Shown piece by piece: positions 1 through 5,605 of a stretch of DNA of 10,204 bases. Made by a program: the position numbers and the translations under genes. The notes below the pieces were generated by a model, which did not search any database, was not told where the DNA came from, and worked only from the letters and a program-made list of their open reading frames with translations. This DNA comes from a bacterium (GTDB lineage: Bacteria; Patescibacteriota; Minisyncoccia; UBA6257), in the NCBI GenBank assembly GCA_021162155.1, contig JAGGZF010000058.1:1-10204 (forward strand), in the 5' to 3' direction. Numbering within the stretch: the first letter of the stretch is position 1; the number at the start of each line of letters is the position of its first letter.

Positions 1-44
1 CCTAAATACAGATTAGTACAAGGCAGGTAATTTATACAAGGTCT

Positions 45-90
45 TTAAAAATAAAAATGGGCGGTTTCAGAGTTTTCTCTGAAACCGCCC
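45..90 (-). terminator. Intrinsic terminator of the repeat-protein operon
   Basis: A perfect 14-bp inverted repeat (arms 59-72 and 77-90, with GGGCGGTTTCAGAG on the plus strand) encloses a 4-nt loop. Read on the minus strand, the GC-rich stem is followed at once by a T-rich run (CATTTTTATTTTT, 57-45). This is a textbook rho-independent terminator. It begins 5 nt after the stop codon of the last repeat-protein gene, so it closes the minus-strand operon that starts near 1335. Confidence 0.93.
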
Positions 91-95
91 CCATC

Positions 96-512
96 TTAGA
101 AGATAACAATGTTGTATCTCTCAACCAACTCTTTCTCCGCCTGCTTCTTTAGAGATTTAATTTTCCTAACTTCCGCCAGCTCACCAACAGTAGGGTCCCG
201 CTTTAAAAACTCCTGCCAGGCTTCTTCTCTTAACGATACTATCTCGGCCATAACCTTAATCAGGTCCACATTAGTTGGGCCCAACTTCAAGAACATTTCC
301 CATGCTCCTTTTCTAACCGATTCATTATCTACCTTCTTCAAAATATACAACAGCTCAGGTGCGGAAAGACTTCGTTTCGAAAGACGTAGCCAAGCTTTCT
401 TTTCCAGAATCTCAATCCACAGAAGGAAATTAATTAGTTCCTCGGAGGTTAGAGGTCTTCCTAAATACTCCCGGAGAACATTTTTTGCTTTCTCTACTTT
501 CCTTCTTTCCAT
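96..512 (-). CDS. 28-residue helical-repeat protein A (unknown function)
   Basis: This 138-residue soluble protein has no signal peptide or membrane segment. The start at 512 is chosen because an ideal Shine-Dalgarno (AAAGGAGGTGA, 527-517) lies 7 nt upstream; an in-frame ATG 9 codons earlier lacks one. After a basic N-terminus (MERRKVEK) come degenerate 28-residue units at about residues 35-62, 65-92 and 93-120, followed by a charged C-terminal cap. Each unit has an AW pair (A40/W41, A70/W71, A98/W99) and the last two have a PT pair, as in the two upstream frames. Two residues are inserted between the first and second units. The pattern predicts two short helices per repeat, an alpha-solenoid usually used to bind other proteins or nucleic acid. 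I do not recognise the family; it is not canonical TPR (34), PPR (35) or HEAT. It is last in its operon, 49 nt after the preceding stop and just before a strong terminator. Confidence 0.85.
   Translation of the reverse strand: MERRKVEKAKNVLREYLGRPLTSEELINFLLWIEILEKKAWLRLSKRSLSAPELLYILKKVDNESVRKGAWEMFLKLGPTNVDLIKVMAEIVSLREEAWQEFLKRDPTVGELAEVRKIKSLKKQAEKELVERYNIVIF
153..410 (-). repeat. Degenerate 84-bp coding repeats in protein A
   Basis: Three diverged copies of the 84-bp (28-codon) unit: 410-327, 320-237 and 236-153, with 6 extra bases between the first and second. The units are recognised mainly at protein level by the LRxxAW and PT/EL positions. They are more diverged from one another than the copies in the upstream frames. 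Confidence 0.75.
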
Positions 513-529
513 AAATTCACCTCCTTTCT
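497..529 (-). promoter_or_regulatory. Duplicated start block with strong Shine-Dalgarno (gene A copy)
   Basis: This 33-nt block spans the AAAGGAGGTGA ribosome-binding site, the spacer, the ATG (512-510) and the first codons. It matches the block at 1202-1234 in front of the first repeat gene at 32 of 33 positions. It fixes the start of gene A. The near identity beside much more diverged repeat codons suggests recent duplication or conversion of the gene start, or selection for strong translation. Confidence 0.85.
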
Positions 530-540
530 TTTTTGACACT

Positions 541-558
541 AAATATTCCTGAATATTT
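541..558. repeat. Near-continuous dyad between repeat genes B and A
   Basis: Perfect 8-bp arms, AAATATTC and GAATATTT, are separated by only 2 nt (CT). The dyad lies in the 49-nt gap between the stop of frame B (562) and the start of gene A, 13 bases upstream of the Shine-Dalgarno. A 2-nt loop is poor for an RNA hairpin, so a binding site for a dimeric regulator is as likely as an mRNA structure. Its function is not shown by the sequence. Confidence 0.4.
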
Positions 559-561
559 TCA

Positions 562-804
562 CTATCTCTTTTTGATTATCTCCCTCTTTGCTGCTATTCT
601 AAGAGGTTTCATCTCTTTCATAACATAAGGTAATTCGTCCTGACTCGGATTCTGTTTTAAAAATTCCTGCCAAGCTCTTTTCCTGAAGTACTTGCTACTC
701 TTCATAACTTCACATAACTTTTTCTTCGTCGGATTTAGGCTCAAAAGTTTCTGCCAGGCCCAGTCTCTTAAAAACTTTATCCTCCAAGGACACCTAATTC
801 GCAA
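562..804 (-). CDS. 28-residue repeat protein B, probably the frameshifted continuation of C
   Basis: This frame encodes up to 80 residues. The only candidate start is TTG at 804, with no Shine-Dalgarno, inside the end of the upstream frame (28-nt overlap). It holds two full 28-residue repeats (residues 11-38 and 39-66), with W15-A16-W17 and NPT in the first and A44-W45 and NPS in the second. It ends in a half-repeat cap (PLRIAAKREIIKKR). The segment PWRIKFLRDWAW resembles the N-terminal segment LWRVKPLREWAW of protein C. The absence of a proper start, together with repeats resuming just where C loses its frame, suggests that B and C were one longer protein, or that B is the remnant of another paralogue. 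Translational coupling of a genuine small protein cannot be excluded. The family is unrecognised. Confidence 0.55.
   Translation of the reverse strand: MRIRCPWRIKFLRDWAWQKLLSLNPTKKKLCEVMKSSKYFRKRAWQEFLKQNPSQDELPYVMKEMKPLRIAAKREIIKKR
607..774 (-). repeat. Two 84-bp coding repeats in frame B
   Basis: Two units (774-691 and 690-607) encode 28 residues each with the same spacing of AW, NPT/NPS, L and VM positions as the four units in frame C. They continue the series across the frame change. Confidence 0.8.
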
Positions 805-1217
805 CTCATAACATAAAGCCGAGTATCCAATTCACGCAAGGCACGCTCAGTTGGATTTAATTCTAAGAGCCTTTGTCTAGCCAACCCGCTTAGAGATATA
901 TCGTACATCATAATATCACGTAACTCATCCGTAGTAGGATTAAACTCTAGATATTTCTGCCAAGCACTTTTTCTGAGTGAATCGATACATCCTGCAACAC
1001 GATACAAATCGCACTTAGTCGGATTTAGTTCTAAAAACTTCAGCCAGGCGTCTTCTCTAAGAGGTTCAATACGTAACATAACATTGAATAATTCGTCCTT
1101 AGTCGGGTTTAGCTCTAAATATCTTTGCCAAGCCCACTCTCTTAAGGGCTTTACCCTCCATAAATGTTTAACCAACAAAAACCACAACTTTCTCCTTTTC
1201 TCTTTCCTTCTTTTCAT
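777..1217 (-). CDS. 28-residue helical-repeat protein C (unknown function)
   Basis: This 146-residue protein is first in its operon. The ATG at 1217 is preceded by AAAGGAGGTGA (1232-1222). A very basic N-terminus (MKRRKEKRRK) is followed by four exact 28-residue units (residues 24-51, 52-79, 80-107, 108-135), each with LR/LS near the start, AW (AR in the fourth), a completely conserved NPT, and hydrophobic positions in the second helix. It resembles an alpha-solenoid of paired short helices. No catalytic motif, signal peptide or membrane segment is visible. After repeat four the frame ends in 11 non-repeat residues (VMSCELGVLGG), while repeats continue in frame B downstream, so the end is probably a frameshift product. 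The consensus promoter, strong ribosome site and strong terminator suggest high expression. The family is not recognised; the repeat length does not match TPR, PPR, Sel1 or HEAT. Confidence 0.85.
   Translation of the reverse strand: MKRRKEKRRKLWFLLVKHLWRVKPLREWAWQRYLELNPTKDELFNVMLRIEPLREDAWLKFLELNPTKCDLYRVAGCIDSLRKSAWQKYLEFNPTTDELRDIMMYDISLSGLARQRLLELNPTERALRELDTRLYVMSCELGVLGG
813..1148 (-). repeat. Four tandem 84-bp coding repeats in gene C
   Basis: Four contiguous 28-codon units (1148-1065, 1064-981, 980-897, 896-813). The NPT codons and the AW codon pair recur at fixed 84-bp spacing, with NPT present in all four. Such in-frame tandem units can expand, contract or recombine. Confidence 0.88.
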
Positions 1218-1234
1218 AAATTCACCTCCTTTCT
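1202..1234 (-). promoter_or_regulatory. Duplicated start block with strong Shine-Dalgarno (gene C copy)
   Basis: AAAGGAGGTGA (1232-1222) lies at ideal spacing before the ATG at 1217-1215. The 33-nt block matches 497-529 with one mismatch. It decides the start of gene C, and contrasts with the weak or absent ribosome sites of the housekeeping genes in this window. Confidence 0.85.
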
Positions 1235-1245
1235 AAGTATTTAGT

Positions 1246-1285
1246 AGTTATTTGGAATCTCCCAGATAAAGCTATCCAAATAACT
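1246..1285 (-). promoter_or_regulatory. Inverted repeat (possible RNA hairpin) in the operon leader
   Basis: Perfect 11-bp arms AGTTATTTGGA (1246-1256) and TCCAAATAACT (1275-1285) enclose 18 nt that contain a smaller 4-bp stem (ATCT CCC AGAT, 1257-1267). It lies in the predicted 5' leader, about 14 nt upstream of the Shine-Dalgarno of gene C. There is no T-run after it, so it is not a terminator. It could be an mRNA structure affecting stability or translation, or a protein-binding dyad. A shorter dyad, GTTCA-N8-TGAAC, lies at 1293-1310. Confidence 0.6.
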
Positions 1286-1341
1286 GCCAAATGTTCAATT
1301 TTCAATGAACTTTCAATAAACTACATAAATTATACGCTCAT

Positions 1342-1370
1342 ATTATACACTTGTCTCTTAAATCTGTCAA
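1342..1370 (-). promoter_or_regulatory. Consensus sigma-70 promoter of the repeat-protein operon
   Basis: Read on the minus strand: TTGACA (1370-1365), 17 bp, TATAAT (1347-1342), a complete match to the consensus. The transcript should begin near 1335, giving a leader of about 118 nt before gene C. A second TATAAT-like box (1334-1329) lies just downstream with a poorer -35. Confidence 0.85.
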
Positions 1371-1385
1371 TATTAGCAGATATTA

Positions 1386-1412
1386 TAAAAATTAATGATT
1401 TTTAATATCATT
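1386..1412 (-). terminator. Possible weak terminator after the tRNA pair
   Basis: A 6-bp AT-rich stem (AATGAT 1394-1399 and ATCATT 1407-1412, 7-nt loop) is followed on the minus strand by AATTTTTATAATA. It lies about 70 nt beyond tRNA-Ala and before the repeat-operon promoter, where a terminator would be expected. The stem is weak. The rest of 1413-1484 shows no gene. Confidence 0.35.
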
Positions 1413-1484
1413 CTTCACAAGCCAAGACGTCAGTGGTGGAGAATCTGATAAAGAAAGTAGTTCCGGTAATTAAACTTTGTTATG

Positions 1485-1558
1485 TGGACCGTACCGGACT
1501 CGAACCGGTGGCCTCCACATTGCAAATGTGGCGCTCTAGCCAACTGAGCTAACGGCCC
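1485..1558 (-). tRNA. tRNA-Ala (anticodon TGC)
   Basis: A full 74-nt cloverleaf. The 7-bp acceptor stem (GGGCCGT/ACGGTCC) carries the G3:U70 wobble pair that identifies alanine tRNAs. The D-stem is GCTC/GAGC, the anticodon stem CCACA/TGTGG with loop TTTGCAA, and the T-arm ACCGG TTCGAGT CCGGT. The discriminator A is followed by CAT, so the 3' CCA is not encoded and must be added enzymatically. It lies 40 nt downstream of tRNA-Ile. Confidence 0.97.
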
Positions 1559-1598
1559 ATTTTTGCCTAACACCAATATTGTTAACAAATATCTTATC

Positions 1599-1673
1599 TG
1601 GTGGGCGACGTAGGGATCGAACCTACGACCTCGTCTTTATCAGAGACGCGCTCTACCACTGAGCTAGTCGCCC
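1599..1673 (-). tRNA. tRNA-Ile (anticodon GAT)
   Basis: The cloverleaf has a GGGCGAC/GTCGCCC acceptor stem, GCTC/GAGC D-stem, CGTCT/AGACG anticodon stem with loop CTGATAA, and T-arm GTAGG TTCGATC CCTAC. The discriminator A (1602) is followed by an encoded CCA (1601-1599). It begins 12 nt after the stop of the upstream small membrane protein gene. I see no separate promoter there, so it is probably processed from the pilO transcript. The Ile(GAT)-Ala(TGC) order is the one usual in rRNA operon spacers, but no rRNA flanks it here. Confidence 0.97.
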
Positions 1674-1685
1674 TTTACATTAAAA

Positions 1686-1913
1686 CTATGGTTTTTGAGG
1701 AAAAAGTAAGCGAACCTTATCTAAATCATAACGCAAATTTCTTTGAGGAGCCACAACATTCTTACTAACCAAGTTAATATTTTTTATCAAAAAAGTCAAA
1801 CTCCAAACAATCAATACACTACTTATAACAATAGTAAAAATACCCAAGGATAACAAAATTAATTTTCTTTTTTTCTTCTTCTGTTTAGCATCTATTTTTA
1901 TCTCGCTATTCAT
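1686..1913 (-). CDS. Small single-pass membrane protein downstream of pilO
   Basis: This 75-residue protein has a lysine-rich cytoplasmic N-terminus (residues 9-17), one long hydrophobic segment (about 18-43) and a short outside tail rich in basic residues and proline, ending FPQKP. It starts 4 nt after the pilO stop without a Shine-Dalgarno, so it is probably translated by coupling. The only functional clue is this tight linkage to a pilus assembly gene; a minor component of the pilus inner-membrane platform is a reasonable guess. No recognised domain is visible. The tRNA-Ile gene begins 12 nt after its stop. Confidence 0.75.
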   Translation of the reverse strand: MNSEIKIDAKQKKKKRKLILLSLGIFTIVISSVLIVWSLTFLIKNINLVSKNVVAPQRNLRYDLDKVRLLFPQKP

Positions 1914-1917
1914 AGAT

Positions 1918-2445
1918 TTAACGCAAATATATTCTTCCTAAAACTTTAACATTGTAAAAATCATTACTAGCGCTTTGTTTTATAAATTCTATTCTTTCTA
2001 AATTAACCGCATAAGGAAGGGCCTCCACTTCCTTAAACCACTGCTGAATATTCTGCTTTTTCCCAGATAAAACTATATTAAAACTATAGTTCTTGTTATT
2101 TTTTTCACTACCCGGATTAAGAGTATCGAAACGAAAACTAATGTTTAAATTTTGCGCCTCTGCTATGTTCTTTAATCTCTCCTCAAAATGGATTGCCTCT
2201 GACTCAGAAGGCAAAAACTGCTTTAGCAACTTCCGGTATTGTTCTGCTTTTTTCTCTTCCTCTTCTAATTCTCTAATCTGACTTACTATAGAAGACCTCT
2301 GACTTAATTCTATTTTTGCTTTTTCTATTTCCTGAACTGTTTTCTTTATTTTATCATAAAAAAAATAATAAAGTCCGCTGGTAAACACTAAAGTTCCGCC
2401 ACTTATAATAAGTATTACCGCTAATTTCTTCCTATAGGGAGTCAT
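1918..2445 (-). CDS. pilO: PilO-like type IV pilus assembly protein
   Basis: This 175-residue protein has PilO architecture: a short basic cytoplasmic N-terminus (MTPYRKK), one membrane helix (about residues 8-30), an extended charged coiled coil (about 32-75, EELEEEEKKAEQYRKLLKQ region), and a C-terminal alpha/beta domain (about 80-172) fitting the ferredoxin-like fold of PilO/PilN. PilO pairs with PilN and links PilM to the outer parts of the pilus machine. Sequence identity in this family is low, so the call rests on layout and size. PilM and PilN, the usual neighbours, are absent from the window. Transcription starts 2-3 nt before the ATG at 2445, so the mRNA is effectively leaderless. 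It faces dprA, whose product handles DNA taken up through such pili, which suggests a shared role in transformation. Confidence 0.7.
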   Translation of the reverse strand: MTPYRKKLAVILIISGGTLVFTSGLYYFFYDKIKKTVQEIEKAKIELSQRSSIVSQIRELEEEEKKAEQYRKLLKQFLPSESEAIHFEERLKNIAEAQNLNISFRFDTLNPGSEKNNKNYSFNIVLSGKKQNIQQWFKEVEALPYAVNLERIEFIKQSASNDFYNVKVLGRIYLR

Positions 2446-2454
2446 ATATTACAA

Positions 2455-2484
2455 ATTATACCAAAAATCTATTTTACTTGCCAA
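2455..2484 (-). promoter_or_regulatory. Promoter of pilO (extended -10, nearly leaderless)
   Basis: On the minus strand: TTGGCA (2484-2479), 18 bp, TATAAT (2460-2455) preceded by TGG, an extended -10. The expected transcript start is near 2448, only 2-3 nt before the ATG, and no Shine-Dalgarno is present. Its -35 box overlaps that of the divergent dprA promoter. Confidence 0.75.
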
Positions 2485-2507
2485 ATCCGAGTAAAACATT
2501 TTACAAT
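2478..2507 (+). promoter_or_regulatory. Promoter of the dprA-topA-rel operon
   Basis: TTGCCA (2478-2483), 18 bp, TACAAT (2502-2507); each box matches five of six consensus bases. The expected start near 2514 leaves a leader of about 8 nt without a Shine-Dalgarno. The -35 box shares TTGCCAA (2478-2484) with the pilO promoter on the other strand. Confidence 0.65.
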
Positions 2508-2521
2508 ACTAATAACGTCTT

Positions 2522-3556
2522 ATGGAAGAAGAAAGGATTTATCTGAACGCTTTAAACCTTGTAATAGGAGAAAATTATTCTAAACTTTTTTCTTTATACA
2601 AAGAATTACAATCTTTTAAATTAATCTGGCAAGAGTTACCTTCACAAATAAGACAAACCGTCAATCCTCTTCAGGAATGGAAAAGATTAGCGCAAGAGAA
2701 TGTTCAGTTATTAACTATAAAAGATAATCTTTACCCTTCTCTTCTCCGTCAAATACCCAACCCTCCTTTAGGTATTTATATTAAAGGCAACATCTCCTTT
2801 TCTTTTCCTACTATTGCCGTAGTAGGAACAAGAAAAGTTAGTGGCTACGGAAGGGCAGTAATTAAAAAATTAATTCCTCAATTAGTAGTAGAAGCAAATT
2901 TTATTGTTGTTAGCGGGCTGGCTTACGGAATAGATTCATTGGCTCATCAAGAAGTTTTAGAACACCAAGGAATCACTTGGGCAGTTTTAGGGTCAGGATT
3001 AAATAAAATCTTTCCTGCTCTTAATAAAAGATTAGCCCAAAAAATAACAGAAAGAGGTGCTTTAATCAGCGAATACCCTCTTTCTGCCCCGCCCCTCAAA
3101 CATCACTTTCCTTGGAGAAACAGAATTATTAGCGGGCTCTCTTTAGGCACTATTGTAATAGAAGCACCAGTCAAAAGTGGTGCTCTAATCACAGCCAATT
3201 TTGCTTTAGAACAAAATAGAGAGGTCTTCGCAGTACCCGGATCTATTTTTAATAAAAACTCACAAGGAAACCATTTATTAATTCAACAAGGCGCTAAATT
3301 AGTACAGAAAATTGAAGATATTGCAGAAGAACTAAACATCATTCTGCCCAAAACCAATAAAATCATTAATGCCCAAATATCCTCTGAAGAAAATACTATC
3401 TATAAACTTCTTTCTGCAGATAAGCCGTCTACTATTGACAAAATTAAAGAAAAGGTTAATCTAAAAACTAATCAAATTTTAGCTATACTTTCTAATCTGG
3501 AAATCAAAGGTCTAATATATAAAGCAAACAATGGAGCATATTTTAGAAGCAATTAA
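2522..3556 (+). CDS. dprA: DNA-processing protein DprA
   Basis: This 344-residue protein is a cytoplasmic factor that binds incoming single-stranded DNA during natural transformation and loads RecA onto it. The N-terminal helical region (about 1-75) is followed by the Rossmann-type DprA domain (about 85-275), with hallmark motifs VVGTRKVSGYG (100-110), SGLAYGIDSLAH (131-142), the FPWRNRIISGLS segment (196-207), EAPVKSGALITANFALEQNREVFAVPG (from 214) and the QGNHLLIQQGA segment (248-258). The C-terminal part (about 285-340) fits the winged-helix domain common in DprA. The length is usual. The ATG at 2522 sits about 8 nt after the predicted transcript start. It is first in an operon with topA, 21 nt downstream, and diverges from pilO. 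DprA is also kept in species not known to transform, so competence is an inference. Confidence 0.95.
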   Translation: MEEERIYLNALNLVIGENYSKLFSLYKELQSFKLIWQELPSQIRQTVNPLQEWKRLAQENVQLLTIKDNLYPSLLRQIPNPPLGIYIKGNISFSFPTIAVVGTRKVSGYGRAVIKKLIPQLVVEANFIVVSGLAYGIDSLAHQEVLEHQGITWAVLGSGLNKIFPALNKRLAQKITERGALISEYPLSAPPLKHHFPWRNRIISGLSLGTIVIEAPVKSGALITANFALEQNREVFAVPGSIFNKNSQGNHLLIQQGAKLVQKIEDIAEELNIILPKTNKIINAQISSEENTIYKLLSADKPSTIDKIKEKVNLKTNQILAILSNLEIKGLIYKANNGAYFRSN

Positions 3557-3577
3557 CTAACCTCATAAATCAGAAAT

Positions 3578-5605
3578 ATGAATTTAGTAATAGTTGAATC
3601 TCCGGCTAAAGCCAAAACTATCTCTCACTTTTTAGGAAAAGACTATCAGGTAGTTGCTTCTTATGGCCATATCAGAGATTTACCCAAATCTAAATTAGGG
3701 GTAGATAAAGAGCATAATTTTCAGCCTCATTATATTATTCCTAGAAAATCAAGGAAAATAGTCAGTTCTCTAAAAAAATTAGCATCTACAGCAGAAAAGG
3801 TTATTTTAGCTACTGATGAAGACAGAGAGGGAGAAGCAATCGCTTGGCATCTTGCCACTATTTTAGAACCTAAAAATAAGAAAATAGAACGTATCGTCTT
3901 TCACGAAATCACCAAACCTGCTATTATCAAAGCCCTTCAGAACCCTCGCACAATAAATCTTCAATTAGTAAATGCACAACAAGCACGAAGAATATTAGAC
4001 AGATTAGTAGGTTATGAACTTTCTCCTTTCTTATGGAAGAAAGTTTTCCGCGGACTTTCTGCTGGAAGAGTACAGTCACCTGCCCTTCGTTTAATAGTAG
4101 AAAGAGAAAGAGAGAGAACAGAATTCAAGCCGGAAAAATACTATACTATCAGCGCTTTTCTCGCCTCACCAAAAATAAAAAAAGTTACCTTGGAAGCCAA
4201 GTTATCTAAAATAGATAACAAACCACTTCCCCATCCCGGAATTAAATCAAAGGAACAAGCAGAATTAATCCAAAGAGACCTTACCGGGAAAAACGCTATA
4301 ACTATCGATATTCAAAGCAAAATTACCCGTAAATCACCTCTCCCCCCTTTCACCACTGCCACCTTGCAACAAACCGCCTTTAGAATCTTCCGCTATTCTG
4401 CCAAGAAAACAATGCGCTTAGCACAATCGCTTTATGAAGGGAAAAAATTAGAAAAAGGCCCAGTAGGTCTTATCACTTATATGAGAACCGACTCTGTAAA
4501 TATCTCTCCTGTGGTTATAGGAAAAACATTTCAATTTATAGAAGAAAACTATGGCCCCCAATACTTACTCCCCAAAGCCAGATTATTTAAAAATAAATCT
4601 CGTTTAGCACAAGAGGCACATGAAGCAATCCGCCCCACAGATCCATTTCTCACTCCCGAAAAAATCAAGCGCTATCTGACTAAAGAAGAATACAATCTTT
4701 ATAATTTAATCTGGTGTAGGTTTATTGCTACCCAAATGCCCGAGGCTAAAATAAACAGGATCTCTCTATTATTTCAAGTTAAAGGAAAACATAATTATCT
4801 TCTTAAGACTAACCTCTCGCAATTGCTGTTTGATGGCTTTCTAAAAGTGTATCGCCCCTTCACCTCTACAGAAACAACTTCTGAAAAAATACCTTTACCG
4901 TCTCCACAAGATGTATTTTTAATAAAGAAAGTAAAGGCAGAGGAACATCTTACCCAACCACCACCCCGGTATAACGATGCCAGTTTAGTAAAAACTTTAG
5001 AAAGTTATGGCATAGGTCGTCCCTCAACCTATGCTCCTATTATTTCTTTGTTACTGGAAAGAAACTATGTTATGCGCGATGAAAATAAAGCCCTTTTTCC
5101 TACTGACACTGGCTTTTTAGTGGCCGACATTCTCATAAAACACTTTCCCCAAATAGTTGATTACCAATTTACTTCTCTCATAGAAGAAAAGTTAGATGAT
5201 ATTGCCAAAGGAAAATTGGAATGGGTTGAGGTAGTAAAGAGTTTTTATTATCCTTTTGCCAAAAATTTAGAAAAAAAATATCAGGAAGTTTCTAAAGAAG
5301 ACATAGTACCCATAGAAAAATTAGAAGAAAAATGCCCTCTCTGTGGAGCATCTCTGATTATCCGTTATGGAAGATTCGGCAAGTTTATATCTTGCTCTAA
5401 TTGGCCTAAATGTCCTTACACTCGCTCCCTTAATAATAATGAATTAGATATTCCCTGTCCTAAATGCCATATAGGAAAAGTGGTAATAAAAAGAAACAAG
5501 AGAGGAAAAATATTTTATGCGTGTTCCCGTTATCCTGAATGTGATTGGACATCATCACAAAAACCCTCAAAACAACCAAAGCAAAATCAAAATGACAAAC
5601 AATAA
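3578..5605 (+). CDS. topA: DNA topoisomerase I (type IA)
   Basis: This 675-residue enzyme relaxes negative supercoils by cutting one strand through a 5'-phosphotyrosine link. The TOPRIM domain at the N-terminus carries E7 in IVESPAKAKT and the acidic triad D80-x-D82-x-E84 in ATDEDREGEA. The catalytic tyrosine is Y301 in LITYMRTDSVNIS, with the supporting R303. Further family blocks are SAGRVQSPALRL (161-172), EAHEAIRPTD (346-355) and LVKTLESYGIGRPSTYAPII (470-489). Two C-terminal four-cysteine zinc ribbons are complete (C586/C589/C606/C612 and C627/C630/C649/C655). The protein is shorter than E. coli TopA (865 residues) because it has fewer C-terminal DNA-binding modules. It ends in a Lys/Gln/Asn-rich tail that overlaps the rel start. 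No clear Shine-Dalgarno precedes the ATG, so translation probably follows dprA. Confidence 0.97.
   Translation: MNLVIVESPAKAKTISHFLGKDYQVVASYGHIRDLPKSKLGVDKEHNFQPHYIIPRKSRKIVSSLKKLASTAEKVILATDEDREGEAIAWHLATILEPKNKKIERIVFHEITKPAIIKALQNPRTINLQLVNAQQARRILDRLVGYELSPFLWKKVFRGLSAGRVQSPALRLIVERERERTEFKPEKYYTISAFLASPKIKKVTLEAKLSKIDNKPLPHPGIKSKEQAELIQRDLTGKNAITIDIQSKITRKSPLPPFTTATLQQTAFRIFRYSAKKTMRLAQSLYEGKKLEKGPVGLITYMRTDSVNISPVVIGKTFQFIEENYGPQYLLPKARLFKNKSRLAQEAHEAIRPTDPFLTPEKIKRYLTKEEYNLYNLIWCRFIATQMPEAKINRISLLFQVKGKHNYLLKTNLSQLLFDGFLKVYRPFTSTETTSEKIPLPSPQDVFLIKKVKAEEHLTQPPPRYNDASLVKTLESYGIGRPSTYAPIISLLLERNYVMRDENKALFPTDTGFLVADILIKHFPQIVDYQFTSLIEEKLDDIAKGKLEWVEVVKSFYYPFAKNLEKKYQEVSKEDIVPIEKLEEKCPLCGASLIIRYGRFGKFISCSNWPKCPYTRSLNNNELDIPCPKCHIGKVVIKRNKRGKIFYACSRYPECDWTSSQKPSKQPKQNQNDKQ

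Noticed and set aside
109..552. Plus-strand 147-codon open frame across gene A
   Set aside because: It is the antisense shadow of the repeat gene: no ribosome site, Ser/Phe-rich composition, and the minus strand has the Shine-Dalgarno, repeats and terminator.
607..1148. Regular 84-bp repeats as a CRISPR array or non-coding satellite
   Set aside because: The units keep an open frame and conserved residues across the whole period with no alternating identical repeats and unique spacers.
1371..1484. rRNA or tRNA remnant downstream of the Ile-Ala tRNAs
   Set aside because: The order hinted at an rRNA spacer, but no 23S-like start or cloverleaf can be drawn here.
2093..2281. Plus-strand 62-codon frame inside pilO
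   Set aside because: Antisense to the coiled-coil codons of pilO, with no start signals.
5517..5591. Longer N-terminus for Rel starting at 5517
   Set aside because: It lies in the zinc-ribbon coding end of topA in another frame, adds residues unlike Rel, and the ATG at 5592 gives a normal overlap.
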